A stretch of DNA of 64,000 nt from Photobacterium aquae (GCF_001029445.1 NZ_LDOT01000006.1:248001-312000); one strand, 5' to 3'. Counted from the first letter of the stretch, positions 17,982 to 26,715 are shown. The notes: generated by a model not told the origin, from the sequence alone. Numbers and translations are program-made.

Positions 17982-18926
17982 TTAAGCCTGAGGTTCGCGG
18001 GTTTTCCAAAGCGATGCGCTAATTGCAACTGTAATCGTTACAACGATCACGCCCAGAGATACAGCGGTAGGGATCGCGTAGCTTGTTTCCATCAGCAGCA
18101 TCTTCACACCGATAAAGCTTAGGATGAACGCCAAAGCCGGACGTAGGTAGCAGAAACGAGTAAGCATACCTTCCAGTACGAAGTACAGAGAGCGAAGACC
18201 CAGTAGGGCAAATACGTTAGCTGTCATGACGAGGAACGGTTCTTTGGTCACGGCGAAAATAGCCGGGATCGAGTCCAAAGCAAACATGACGTCGGTTAGT
18301 GCGATAACAGCGATAACAATCAGCAGTGGTGTTGCCAGCCAGCCTGCACTGTCTTTTACGAAAAACTTATGTTCACGGTAGCCATCAGTAACACGGAAGC
18401 ATTTTTTTACCAGACGAACAGGAAGTGACTGAGAAAAGTCTTCTTGTTCATCTTCGTCTTCACTCCATAGTTTGTAACCGGTATACATCAGGAATGCGGC
18501 GAAGATATATAGGATCCAGTGGAACTGGGTAAGCAGCTCGGCACCTACGGCGATCATGATGCCTCGAAGGATCAATGCGCCAACCACACCTAACATCAAC
18601 ACGCGTGGACGAATAGCTTCAGGAACAGCAAATTGACCGAAGATTAAGGCAAATACAAATAGGTTATCAACGCTAAGTGATTTTTCAAGCAAGTAACCAG
18701 TTAGGAACGCTGTAGCAGCTTGACTGTTGGTGTAGCTGCTATCAGGAGCCATTTGTGGCCAGTACATGTAAATAAGGACATTGAAAGCCAATGCCAATAC
18801 TACCCAGAACAAACTCCAGATTGCGGCTTTTTTAATAGTTACCTTACCCCCGCGGGTTTGGTATAAATCTAGCGCCAGCATTACCAAGGTAAGTATAGCG
18901 AACCCTTCATAGCTAAAAAGGCTCAT
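17982..18926 (-). CDS. alx: TerC family membrane protein, Alx type (probable manganese exporter)
   Basis: The 314-residue protein is a TerC/Alx integral membrane protein with about nine helices, close to E. coli Alx (321). Family motifs are LEKSLSVDNLFVFALIF (about 82-98) and VIALTDVMFALDSIPAIFAV (about 204-223), each with the conserved Asp thought to bind metal. Alx exports Mn2+ and is induced by Mn2+ and alkaline pH through a yybP-ykoY riboswitch. The same kind of leader sits directly upstream here, which supports the assignment. AAGGAG lies 7 bases before the start. Confidence 0.93.
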   Translation of the reverse strand: MSLFSYEGFAILTLVMLALDLYQTRGGKVTIKKAAIWSLFWVVLALAFNVLIYMYWPQMAPDSSYTNSQAATAFLTGYLLEKSLSVDNLFVFALIFGQFAVPEAIRPRVLMLGVVGALILRGIMIAVGAELLTQFHWILYIFAAFLMYTGYKLWSEDEDEQEDFSQSLPVRLVKKCFRVTDGYREHKFFVKDSAGWLATPLLIVIAVIALTDVMFALDSIPAIFAVTKEPFLVMTANVFALLGLRSLYFVLEGMLTRFCYLRPALAFILSFIGVKMLLMETSYAIPTAVSLGVIVVTITVAISASLWKTREPQA

Positions 18927-19019
18927 GGTTTTCTCCTTTCACGATCGCGCGAAAGGGGCAGGAAACGTGTTCTGCAATGACCCTTCGCGCATTAACGACT
19001 CTACACATAAGTGCATGAA

Positions 19020-19165
19020 ATAATGGCGTTGGTCTCGTCAGAATGGTGTTGAAGAGTTGGCTACAACTCAGGAACAAATCCACCCTCGGCTGCCGGAAGT
19101 CTTGGACTTCGAGATGACGACAGACGATCTTAAATGGTGACTACTCCCCAAAGCAGAGCGGATTC
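19020..19165 (-). ncRNA. yybP-ykoY (manganese) riboswitch upstream of alx
   Basis: On the minus strand the leader holds the conserved box GGGGAGTAG (complement of 19141-19149) and, about 115 bases later, GACCAACGCC (complement of 19025-19034), the two strands of the metal-binding core of this riboswitch class. Between them lie two hairpins, GAAGTCCAAGACTTC and GAGTTGTAGCCAACTC. The downstream gene is a TerC/Alx protein, the classical partner. About 90 bases separate the aptamer from the alx start, and these probably form the expression platform that frees or hides the ribosome site. The exact edges are approximate. Confidence 0.85.
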
Positions 19166-19553
19166 TAAGAGTAAACTTTCAAATACGCTAGTTATTTTTA
19201 CACCTATTTTATGTATGCATCAAGGCAATTGTTTGCTTGTCGTAAAATTGCCGTTTATGGTGCATTTGTAACCACATGTTTTTGTGCGTTGTTTCGCAAC
19301 AGGGAGCTGATGGTAAGCAAATACGCTATGGCTGACACTTGTATGCCAAAATCAACATTCACTTTACCGATAATTGTGGTTGGGTAGGTATTAATACAAA
19401 AAGAAACAAAAGAGTTTTTTACAAACTATACCCACTGGTGATAGTTGTAGCCTGTGCGAGATACGGTTTTGTCGCAGAAAATAAGTACGTTGTATTGATA
19501 ACCATGCTGATTTGATAGCAGGGTTACTAATGGTTTTACAGAAGGTATGAAGG
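19166..19553. other. Intergenic region between the alx leader and a small gene
   Basis: About 390 AT-rich bases hold the alx promoter at the left. The minus-strand open frames across 19391-19665 have no recognisable composition or ribosome site, so I do not call them. Confidence 0.5.
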
Positions 19554-19712
19554 ATGGACAGACAGATTTTGATAAGGAACATTGCCTATATGGAGCGTGA
19601 GTTGCTTCAGATGAAAAAAGAACTTGCAGAGCTTGATGCCAAAGTCGAGCAGCAGGAGGGGACATCTTTTACGTCTTGTACTGAAATTACGCAGACATAC
19701 TGTCATTTTTGA
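19554..19712 (+). CDS. Small coiled-coil protein of 52 residues, unknown
   Basis: An ATG at 19554 opens a 52-codon frame with GAAGG 8 bases upstream. The product is strongly helical and charged for its first 35 residues (RNIAYMERELLQMKKELAEL, then DAKVEQQEG), with heptad-like spacing of Leu and Met that suggests a short coiled coil. A Thr- and Cys-containing tail follows (SCTEITQTYCHF). No family is recognised. It stands alone between alx and glgC. Codon use and the ribosome site make it a credible gene, but proof would need conservation. Confidence 0.55.
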   Translation: MDRQILIRNIAYMERELLQMKKELAELDAKVEQQEGTSFTSCTEITQTYCHF

Positions 19713-19997
19713 CGCATCTGTGAGTGATTCTATCCCTATATTAGTGGTATAAGCGTGCTGAATATATCATCACGCTTTTTCTCATCGGCGATCCTTTCAG
19801 TTTGTCTCTGCCTATCCGTTAAATTGAACTTGACGCATTTTGGTGCAGCTTTTCTTCTGTTTTTCACTGTTTTGGTGCGAGCGGGATGGGTTTTGATATT
19901 GGCTCTATAAGGATCATTGGCTTACATCTGTGCTTTATTGGTCTGGATATTGCTCTGTTATGAACAGATTAACTGGATTTTAATGGAGCAGGTAATA

Positions 19998-21215
19998 ATG
20001 GATGATGTCATTACTGTAATATTGGCGGGTGGGGTAGGTTCGCGTTTAGCACCCTTGACCAAAGAGAGAGCAAAGCCTGCGGTGCCGTTTGGTGGGAAAT
20101 ATCGAATTATAGATTTTACCCTAACAAATTGTCTTCACTCAGGTTTACGGCGAGTACTGGTGCTTACTCAATACAAGTCACATTCATTGCAGAAGCACCT
20201 TAGGGATGGGTGGTCGGTCTTTAATCCGGAACTTGGCGAATATATCACCGCCGTGCCTGCACAGATGCGAACGGGTGACTGTTGGTATCAGGGAACAGCA
20301 GACGCAATTTATCAAAATTTATATCTTCTTAACCGTAGTGGGGCCAAGTATGTAGTGGTGCTGTCTGGTGACCATATTTATCGAATGGACTATGTACCAA
20401 TGCTTGAGCAGCATATCGAGACAGGCGCACAACTGACGGTAGCTTGCATGGAGGTGAATAAATCAGAGGCATCATCATTCGGTGTCATGGCGGTAAATAG
20501 CGCACAGCAAATATTGAGTTTTGAAGAAAAGCCACAGAACCCTGAGCCATTACCTGATAATCCCGATAAATGTTTGGCTTCAATGGGTATTTATATCTTT
20601 TCGATGGAAACACTGGAAACAGAGTTGGAAAAAGATGCTTTGTCTAAAACGTCGTGCCATGACTTTGGGCAGGATATTATTCCGCGATTGATAGACGGAA
20701 AACGGGTGTACGCCTATGCGTTTGGTAGCGAAGCTGGTCGAGTGAGCCAAGACGCTTATTGGCGGGATGTTGGTACGCTTGATAGTTATTATCAGGCCAA
20801 CATGGACTTGCTATCATTGCAGTCGCCAATGGATCTCTATCAAAGTAACTGGAATATCAGAACGTATGAGCCACAGTTACCACCCGCAAGAACCGTTTCA
20901 TCACCAGCCGGAAATGAAGGGATATTTATCAATTCTATTGTATCGAGTGGCGTGATTATCGAAGGTGGAACAGCCCAAAATTCAATATTATTTCCCAAAG
21001 TAAAAATCAATAATAATGCCGTTGTACTCAATTCAATTTTATTTGAAGGTGTAACTGTCGGCGAGGGAGCGATCTTGCAAAATTGTATTGTTGATAAAAA
21101 CGTTAACATTCCGCCAGGAACAATTATTGGAAAAGATCCCCAACAAGATAAACGGTATTTTTCGCTTTCTTCCCAAGGTGTAGTTGTTGTTGCTGATGGT
21201 GATAAGTTCGCATAA
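19998..21215 (+). CDS. glgC: Glucose-1-phosphate adenylyltransferase
   Basis: GlgC makes ADP-glucose from ATP and glucose-1-phosphate and is the controlled step of glycogen synthesis. The 405-residue protein has the N-terminal nucleotidyltransferase motif VILAGGVGSRLAPLTKERAK, then KPAVPFGGKYRIIDFTLTNC, WYQGTADAIYQN, the catalytic SGDHIYRMDY and FEEKP. A left-handed beta-helix with hexapeptide repeats closes it (about 295-380). Length equals that of V. cholerae GlgC proteins. I chose ATG 19998 because GGAG lies 9 bases upstream and the product starts right at the first beta strand; upstream in-frame starts add hydrophobic, non-family residues. Other glycogen genes are not adjacent. Confidence 0.95.
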   Translation: MDDVITVILAGGVGSRLAPLTKERAKPAVPFGGKYRIIDFTLTNCLHSGLRRVLVLTQYKSHSLQKHLRDGWSVFNPELGEYITAVPAQMRTGDCWYQGTADAIYQNLYLLNRSGAKYVVVLSGDHIYRMDYVPMLEQHIETGAQLTVACMEVNKSEASSFGVMAVNSAQQILSFEEKPQNPEPLPDNPDKCLASMGIYIFSMETLETELEKDALSKTSCHDFGQDIIPRLIDGKRVYAYAFGSEAGRVSQDAYWRDVGTLDSYYQANMDLLSLQSPMDLYQSNWNIRTYEPQLPPARTVSSPAGNEGIFINSIVSSGVIIEGGTAQNSILFPKVKINNNAVVLNSILFEGVTVGEGAILQNCIVDKNVNIPPGTIIGKDPQQDKRYFSLSSQGVVVVADGDKFA

Positions 21216-21551
21216 ACCGTTTGGTGTTATGCGTTATTATTTCAACTGTCAATAATAGAGCTAATCGTGCAGGTGTATTTGATGTTAGCAAATTTATGCT
21301 ATATGCAAATTCATATAGCATTTCCATTTGGTGAACAAGTTGTTCGCAAGGATGCGTCTATGTTAATTGATTGTTTTGAGGTTATTTTCATATTGATGTT
21401 CTCGACAGAAAAAAACAGATCAAGAGCATACTTTCATTAATTCGACATAGATCATGATTAAGTTCACCGTATAGTTGATTAGAGGAAGAGCATAATCAAC
21501 TCGATGCATGAGTTATTTCCAATTGTCATCATGTTTCTTTTAGGGATAGTT
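21216..21551. other. Intergenic region after glgC with a perfect inverted repeat
   Basis: The 336 bases contain a 26-base inverted repeat at 21296-21321 and otherwise no gene or recognised signal. Confidence 0.5.
21296..21321. repeat. Perfect inverted repeat, 10-bp arms
   Basis: ATGCTATATG and CATATAGCAT flank a 6-base centre. The AT-rich symmetric form looks more like a protein-binding site than a terminator, because no T-run follows. Its distance of about 230 bases to the next start codon is compatible with an operator. Confidence 0.5.
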
Positions 21552-21950
21552 ATGGAAACATCAGTTGAACTTTTAAATGATGAAAGCGTTGTATTTAATT
21601 ACACGACTTTTTTATCCGCATCATGCAAAAAACGTGTGACGTTGGTCGATGCATTGAAGACCTTAATACCCGCTTTTGAAATTTCGTGGTCTTCGTCGAT
21701 GCCAAATGGAATGAGCGGGTCAGAGAAGTTGCAGTTGCAGGCGCTAAAGGTGTTGTCGACAAGTGTAAGTGATACAAACAATATCATACGCTTGTTACGT
21801 TTGGCTCGGGCAGAGCATATTGATGAGTTGATCATTCGACTGCCATATGCGCTGGATGAGGAACAATTGTCAGAGATTGAAACGAGGGCCTGCACTAAGA
21901 TTATTCAGCTCGATGCTGACGGTGAAGAGTTACGCGCCCATTTGCTTTAG
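21552..21950 (+). CDS. Unknown cytoplasmic protein of 132 residues
   Basis: I do not recognise a family. The product is soluble, with alternating short hydrophobic strands and amphipathic helices: a strand-rich start (ETSVELLNDESVVFNYTTFL), a Ser-rich centre, and a helical segment ARAEHIDELIIRLPYALDEE followed by an acidic end. I chose ATG 21552 because AGGGA lies 5 bases upstream; an in-frame ATG at 21504 would add 16 hydrophobic residues without a ribosome site, which would otherwise look like a signal anchor. The gene stands alone and shares a terminator with the antiporter gene. Confidence 0.65.
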   Translation: METSVELLNDESVVFNYTTFLSASCKKRVTLVDALKTLIPAFEISWSSSMPNGMSGSEKLQLQALKVLSTSVSDTNNIIRLLRLARAEHIDELIIRLPYALDEEQLSEIETRACTKIIQLDADGEELRAHLL

Positions 21951-21981
21951 TTGGGAGGGCATACATTTTGAAGGCGTATGA

Positions 21982-22021
21982 AAATAGAAAAGCCAGCATA
22001 ATAATGCTGGCTTTTCTATTT
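21982..22021. terminator. Bidirectional Rho-independent terminator
   Basis: A long stem (AAATAGAAAAGCCAGCAT with its complement) around a 4-base loop lies between convergent genes. Confidence 0.93.
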
Positions 22022-22039
22022 GTGGATCATGATGAAAGG

Positions 22040-23446
22040 TTAAAGCATACCTTGCCATAGCATCCCGGCTGCGCAGAAGGCTGCTACAGTGAGTAGGCTG
22101 GCTGCGGTCATTTCCTTCCCTACAAATGGGCGAGTATTAAGCTCTTGTTTAGCCTTAATGTAGAAATACAGGCCCGGTAGATAAAGCAGCGCAGAGAGCA
22201 GCAGGTAGTTCAAACCTGAAGCATAAAGTAGCCATAGCCCATACAGGCTTGCACACATTCCAACAATAAGCAGGCCACCACGATTTTTCTGCTCAATGGC
22301 AAGTTTTAGTGTATAGGCACCCACAAGGAAGTAGGGCACCAGAATCATCTCTGAAGCGATTGCCAGTAGTGTTTCATAGGTACTGCCAGCGACCATTACA
22401 AACAAAAGAGAAAGTTGGATACAGCAGTTAGTTAGTAATAGGGATTTTATCGGACTTCCCGCTTCATTTTGCTGGGCAAATACGGCAGGGAACATCTTGC
22501 TGCGAGCACCAAGGTAAGGCGCTTCGGCTGCCAGTACCGTCCAACTCAGGAATGCACCACAGACAGAGATCAGTAAACCACCTCCAATGATAATTTTGCC
22601 CCAAGGCCCCAAAATAGTTGTCAGTACCGTTGCCATTGAAGGGTTCTGGTAATGGGCAAGTTCTTGGGTGGAAATCACCCCCATAGAAAGTAGGGTAACA
22701 AATACGTAGATGGTTAGCGCTGTTAGCAACCCTAGAATGGTTGCTCGGCCGATATCTCGACGATTGCGGGCACGACTAGATACGACCACTGCGCCTTCTA
22801 TACCGATGAATACCCACACGGTAATAAGCATGGTGCTTTTGACTTGGGCGACGAGATCGTGTCCATCACCGAAGTGGAGTCCGGTGAAATCAAAAACAAA
22901 GGTATCCCACTTAAACGCAATAAACGCGCAAATAATGAATACGCAGAGAGGAATCATTTTGGCGCAGGTTGTGATGAGATTGATCATTGCCGCGGTTTGA
23001 ACGCCGCGCATGACCAACGCGTGGACAAGCCATAGTAAGACGGATGATCCGATAATGGACAACCATGTGTTGCCCTCACCAAACAGAATCATGTCTGGCT
23101 GATCGAATAGCATGCCTAGCGTACTAAATACGATAACGAGATAGGAGACATTCGCCAGCATAGCGCTGAGCCAGTAGCCCCATGCAGAGCAAAATCCGAT
23201 GAAGTCGCCGAATCCAGCCTGAGCATAGCCGAAAACGCCAGTATCAATTTGAGGTTTTTGTTGGGCGAGGTATTGGAAGGAGAGAGCGAGGAAGATCATG
23301 CCGATACCGGTGATGGTCCAGCCAATTATTACTGCAGCAGGGCTTGCTACCGCCGCCATGTTTTGCGGCAAGCTGAATACCCCCGCACCTATCATTGATC
23401 CTATGACTAAGGCGGTTAAAGAGCCTAATCCCAGTTTTTTATCCAT
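22040..23446 (-). CDS. APA-family amino acid antiporter, ArcD/YdgI-like
   Basis: This 468-residue inner-membrane protein has twelve or more hydrophobic helices and the APC-superfamily opening GLGSLTALVIGSMIGAGVFS, the unwound substrate-binding helix 1. It resembles basic amino acid/polyamine antiporters such as arginine/ornithine exchangers (ArcD, YdgI) through PQNMAAVASPAAVIIGW and VWVFIGIEGAVVVSSRARN. These exchange an incoming amino acid for its breakdown product. The exact substrate pair is not readable, and no arginine deiminase or decarboxylase gene adjoins. A CRP-like palindrome lies 77 bases upstream of the start. Confidence 0.87.
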   Translation of the reverse strand: MDKKLGLGSLTALVIGSMIGAGVFSLPQNMAAVASPAAVIIGWTITGIGMIFLALSFQYLAQQKPQIDTGVFGYAQAGFGDFIGFCSAWGYWLSAMLANVSYLVIVFSTLGMLFDQPDMILFGEGNTWLSIIGSSVLLWLVHALVMRGVQTAAMINLITTCAKMIPLCVFIICAFIAFKWDTFVFDFTGLHFGDGHDLVAQVKSTMLITVWVFIGIEGAVVVSSRARNRRDIGRATILGLLTALTIYVFVTLLSMGVISTQELAHYQNPSMATVLTTILGPWGKIIIGGGLLISVCGAFLSWTVLAAEAPYLGARSKMFPAVFAQQNEAGSPIKSLLLTNCCIQLSLLFVMVAGSTYETLLAIASEMILVPYFLVGAYTLKLAIEQKNRGGLLIVGMCASLYGLWLLYASGLNYLLLSALLYLPGLYFYIKAKQELNTRPFVGKEMTAASLLTVAAFCAAGMLWQGML

Positions 23447-23522
23447 GTTTCACCCGGTTTAGTGTCTAAATAATTATAGTTTTGGGGTGTATTATGATGG
23501 ATTTATAGTAGATTGCACGGCC

Positions 23523-23542
23523 AAAGTGATGCCGATCACTTT
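23523..23542. promoter_or_regulatory. CRP-like palindrome upstream of the antiporter gene
   Basis: AAAGTGAT and ATCACTTT are perfect complements around GCCG, giving GTGA-N6-TCAC, the core spacing of the CRP/cAMP site. The outermost consensus T and A are replaced by A and T, so the affinity would be moderate. It lies 77 bases before the antiporter start codon. Confidence 0.6.
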
Positions 23543-23779
23543 ATTTATAGATAAAAATACCATTCAAATGTACTGGATCAATAAACCACCTATCCGTTGA
23601 AAAAATTGCATCGGTAAAATGGGTTAAGTGGCTGCTTGTGAAATGTATTTTATCCTAAATATGACACCTGTCGGGTAACCATCAAATCATCAAATACCCA
23701 AGATACACATGCTTCTTATTTATAAGCATCATTCAGTATAGGTGATGTTTTGCTGGTTTCCGGAGCCATTGTGCCTTTA

Positions 23780-24253
23780 TTAATGGATGGTCATTTGCTG
23801 TTTGGCCTGACGGTTGATCACAAAGGCGAAACTTTCGCTGAGGATCGCCGCATCACGAATCGCACCAGAGGTAAAGTCTAGAATATCGCCTGTTACGATA
23901 ACCGCGCTGCTATTTCCACTCTGCAGGGCTTGGATCATAAGCTCTTGAACACTATGACCTTTTTTATTACACACGACCAATACTTTATTGAGATCAATAC
24001 CTGCACTTTGTAGTAAATTTTTATCAACCAGTGCTTCGTGGCCGATAAAGGTTACCCAGCGGCTTTGCTGGCTTGCTTGTTTAAGCAGGCGTAGGAAGTA
24101 GGCCAATTGTGTCTGTGTATCATCGCTAAAACTGACTTCGATAGGGCACTGCACCTTGATTGAAGATGATGGCGTATGTTCGTGAGAGGCGAATGTTGCT
24201 TTATATGCCTGAGAAGCTGAAACCGCATGTAGGTGTTCGAAATGTGTAGCCAT
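23780..24253 (-). CDS. sulA: SOS cell-division inhibitor SulA
   Basis: SulA binds FtsZ and blocks septum formation after DNA damage; it is removed by Lon. The 157-residue protein resembles vibrio SulA with the LAYFLRLLKQASQQSRWVTF helix, the following IGHEALVDKNLLQSAGIDLN segment, and a RecA-like domain ending in ESFAFVINRQAK. Its assignment is supported by a perfect LexA box (CTGT-N8-ACAG) at 24290-24305, 37 bases upstream. A GAGGATGAT stretch serves as ribosome site. It is transcribed alone. Confidence 0.9.
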   Translation of the reverse strand: MATHFEHLHAVSASQAYKATFASHEHTPSSSIKVQCPIEVSFSDDTQTQLAYFLRLLKQASQQSRWVTFIGHEALVDKNLLQSAGIDLNKVLVVCNKKGHSVQELMIQALQSGNSSAVIVTGDILDFTSGAIRDAAILSESFAFVINRQAKQQMTIH

Positions 24254-24289
24254 AAGTCATCATCCTCAACAGTGTTTTTATATACAGTG

Positions 24290-24305
24290 CTGTATGTGTG
24301 TACAG
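24290..24305. promoter_or_regulatory. LexA box of sulA
   Basis: CTGT-N8-ACAG with an alternating TG spacer matches the gammaproteobacterial LexA consensus. It would overlap the sulA core promoter on the minus strand and keep it silent until RecA triggers LexA cleavage. Confidence 0.9.
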
Positions 24306-24942
24306 TAGTTTTATTTGCTAATTGATGCAAGACTTTTTTGAGTGTCTGTTTTTGGTGATTTAGGGAAGATATGAGGCAGTGAAACATTTGTATTTTTATT
24401 TAAGATGTTGTTTTTAAAAGATTTATATCGGATGGTTGATGGTTTTTGGGTTGGTGAGTGGTTGTAATCGGTAAATGAATTCATTCATAATTTCGAGATG
24501 GAGCACACAGTAGGATGAGTATCTATACAGTAGTTTCATGAGCAGTACTGTACAGTAGTGATCAGTGTGCAAATTGGTGATTATTGCGATGTTGCACTTT
24601 ATCATTCAGGGGCATTGGTTGGCGGTTGTCATAGAGCATGAATATACGGCAATTAGCGGGATATTGTTGATGCTGTCATGATTTGTAATTAGCCTGTATT
24701 TAGTAATAGTAAAAAATACTAGAGCTTAATTTTATATTATGTAGAATTGCCATTGATTATCGTTGGTGTATACCGAAACAGTCTTATTTTATTATATTCT
24801 GAATATGAAGAATGCATTGTTTAAATGTGATTGGCAATTAGTTGTATTCTATTGTTAATTCTCTTTACGTTATAAGTCACTATTTGTTCTGGTATTACGC
24901 TGCTGATCTCTAACTGGATGGTCGTTATTTTTAGGAATGAAA
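24306..24942. other. AT-rich intergenic region
   Basis: About 640 bases, clearly richer in A and T than the neighbours, carry no supported gene. A 12-base palindrome TACTGTACAGTA sits at 24546-24557; it resembles two LexA half-sites without the 8-base spacer, so I do not call it a LexA box. The low GC marks the left edge of a more accessory stretch. Confidence 0.5.
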
Positions 24943-25773
24943 ATGGAAAATATATATAAAGATGCCGTAATAAAAATGGAGAGACTTGAAAAAGAATTTC
25001 TCGAATTACCTGAAACGGTAATCGTTGGTGTTGTTGGTGCAAGTGGGCCAGGCGCGGGAAGGAATCCTAAAGATAAATATTGGAACTTAAGTTTTTCTCT
25101 TATTGCATGGAAGGAGCTTGGCGGTGAGCTTCATCAATCGCCACTTCTTCTATCCAAGAAAGTGACGGACAATGAGCTAAGAGAGATTCAGATCCGGGTT
25201 AAGAAAGAGTCTTTGGTTCAATTCAACGTTAAGCTATCAAAAGTAAGCCCGTTTGGTGACGCTAGAGCACAGCTTATTTCTGTTTTAGACGCTCCGGATG
25301 AGGTTGACTTAAAAGCGGCCCTTGAAAAATTCAAAGAACCCGTGGAAATCACGCACCCTGAATTTGGAACCTTAACTCTTGATAAATCAGTGGATTGGTT
25401 TGACGGTACCGTTAACTGGTTAGGTGATAGTATCAGGGTGTCCGTGTCTATTGATGACGATACAGGTTCTCCGGAGGGGAGTCTTAGGACGCTGGAAGCC
25501 TTGTGTGGTGATGCAAGAAATTGGTCCAAAAAAATCACGGATTATGCGGTATCGTCACTTCTCGAACTAAAGAATGATAATTGGCTAATGGAAGATCAGC
25601 ACGAATTAACAGAGACAGATTTTATCAATGCGATGAGATTGGATTCAATTACGGTTCATCCTGATGGTGAGTTTGAGTTTTGGCATGATGATGGTGATTT
25701 GTTCTTGGGGCATTCAATACTGATTTCTGGTTCATTACAGGATGGTCCAACGGACGCCGATATTCCGGGTTAA
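24943..25773 (+). CDS. DUF2262 domain protein
   Basis: The 276-residue soluble protein has a C-terminal DUF2262 domain of unknown function (about 130-270), recognised by FGTLTLDKSVDWFDGTVNWL and the late HPDGEFEFWHDDGDLFLGHS segment. The first 100 residues are a separate alpha/beta part. DUF2262 proteins are often found next to variable-region or immunity-type genes, but their role is not established. I chose ATG 24943 because AGGA at 24933-24936 lies 6 bases upstream, while ATG 24937 abuts it. It stands alone, and a hairpin follows. Confidence 0.8.
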   Translation: MENIYKDAVIKMERLEKEFLELPETVIVGVVGASGPGAGRNPKDKYWNLSFSLIAWKELGGELHQSPLLLSKKVTDNELREIQIRVKKESLVQFNVKLSKVSPFGDARAQLISVLDAPDEVDLKAALEKFKEPVEITHPEFGTLTLDKSVDWFDGTVNWLGDSIRVSVSIDDDTGSPEGSLRTLEALCGDARNWSKKITDYAVSSLLELKNDNWLMEDQHELTETDFINAMRLDSITVHPDGEFEFWHDDGDLFLGHSILISGSLQDGPTDADIPG

Positions 25774-25795
25774 CAGTTAGTTTGAAACGATAATG

Positions 25796-25819
25796 ATAGT
25801 GCCCGTCGTTGGGCACTAT
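25796..25819 (+). terminator. Hairpin downstream of the DUF2262 gene
   Basis: The perfect stem ATAGTGCCC / GGGCACTAT with a 6-base loop has the position of a terminator, but no T-run follows, so the function is uncertain. Confidence 0.5.
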
Positions 25820-25899
25820 ATGAAGAGATTGTCGTAACGCTCATCATGTTGCTGTCATCTGGCAAATAGCGTTTGAGATATTAAACAGGGATTCTATTT

Positions 25900-26457
25900 A
25901 TGACGAATAAACATTTCCAAGGTAAGTATGAAGTAGAGCTAAAGTATCGTTTACATTCAAAATCTACCTTCTTGGAAACATTGGCAAGTATGCCCCATGA
26001 GGTCATGCTGCAAGATAACACTGAAAGCGATTGGTACTTTGACCGGCCCGATAAATCTCTCGAATCTGAAAATAAAAGTCTTTGCATTCGTAGCATGGAG
26101 CCATCGGGCATTAAGCTCTGGATTGTAAAAGGCCCAGAGCCGGATAGGTGTGAGGCAACGAATATTACCGATGCCTCTAATGCGAAGAGTATGCTGGAAA
26201 CGATGGGTTTTGAGGTTGTGCTCAAAGCCGAGAAAACACGCAGTATCTACTTTGTCGGAGAGTTCCATATCACAGTTGATTCACTAGAGGGCATTGGTGA
26301 TTTTGCTGAATTTGCCATTATGACAAACGATGAGTCGATGTTGGTAGAATACCAGTCCCAGCTTGAAGCGCTGGCGAAACAATTTGGCTTAACGGAATCG
26401 GCACTTCAAACCCAGTCTTATAAGCAGATGTTTGCTGAAAAGAGACTGACACTTTAA
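25900..26457 (+). CDS. CYTH-domain protein, class IV adenylate cyclase (CyaB-like)
   Basis: The 185-residue protein is a CYTH (triphosphate tunnel) protein. The N-terminal ExExK signature is EVELKYR at residues 11-17. Further charged strands that line the tunnel follow: ESDWYFDRPD, KSLCIRSM, IKLWIVKGPE, and EFHITVDSLEGIGDFAEF, whose acidic residues bind metal. Length and order fit CyaB, which makes cAMP from ATP, but related proteins hydrolyse thiamine triphosphate or inorganic triphosphate. Sequence alone does not settle the substrate. It is an isolated gene. Confidence 0.85.
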   Translation: MTNKHFQGKYEVELKYRLHSKSTFLETLASMPHEVMLQDNTESDWYFDRPDKSLESENKSLCIRSMEPSGIKLWIVKGPEPDRCEATNITDASNAKSMLETMGFEVVLKAEKTRSIYFVGEFHITVDSLEGIGDFAEFAIMTNDESMLVEYQSQLEALAKQFGLTESALQTQSYKQMFAEKRLTL

Positions 26458-26699
26458 CGAAATATTCAGAGTGAGAGGCAACTTTCATCTTCCTGCGTAA
26501 CTCTGGTAGCTGTTGGTTTTGAATTGTATTAACAGACAGTATTTCCCCATCAAGATACAGTTCTATTTTTCCTTGTGTCTGGCAGTTTGCGAAACAGTCA
26601 TTGAGGCGGTTGAGGGCTCGTAGAAACACCTATCATTTAGTATGGAAAGGGGCCTTAGCGATACCGCAGATTTATTGTACTTTTTATTTTTAACCATCA

Positions 26700-26715
26700 T
26701 TATGTTATAACATAA
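26700..26715. promoter_or_regulatory. Zur-like palindrome upstream of the DUF1007-NicO pair
   Basis: TTATGTTA and TAACATAA form a 16-base perfect palindrome 32 bases before the DUF1007 start. Its centre resembles the Zur consensus of gammaproteobacteria (TGTTATA-TATAACA). The genes it precedes are metal-transport related, which supports a metal-responsive repressor. Confidence 0.6.

Noticed and set aside
19391..19665. Minus-strand frames of 63 and 79 codons
   Set aside because: They run opposite to the better supported 52-codon plus-strand gene, have no ribosome site and look compositionally random.
24546..24557. Second LexA box upstream of sulA
   Set aside because: CTGT and ACAG are directly joined without the 8-base spacer that LexA needs, and it is far from the promoter.
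26318..26629. Minus-strand frame of 103 codons overlapping the CYTH gene end
   Set aside because: It overlaps a confident gene by 140 bases and lacks a ribosome site. The part outside the overlap looks somewhat protein-like, so a decayed gene remnant is possible, but I cannot support it.
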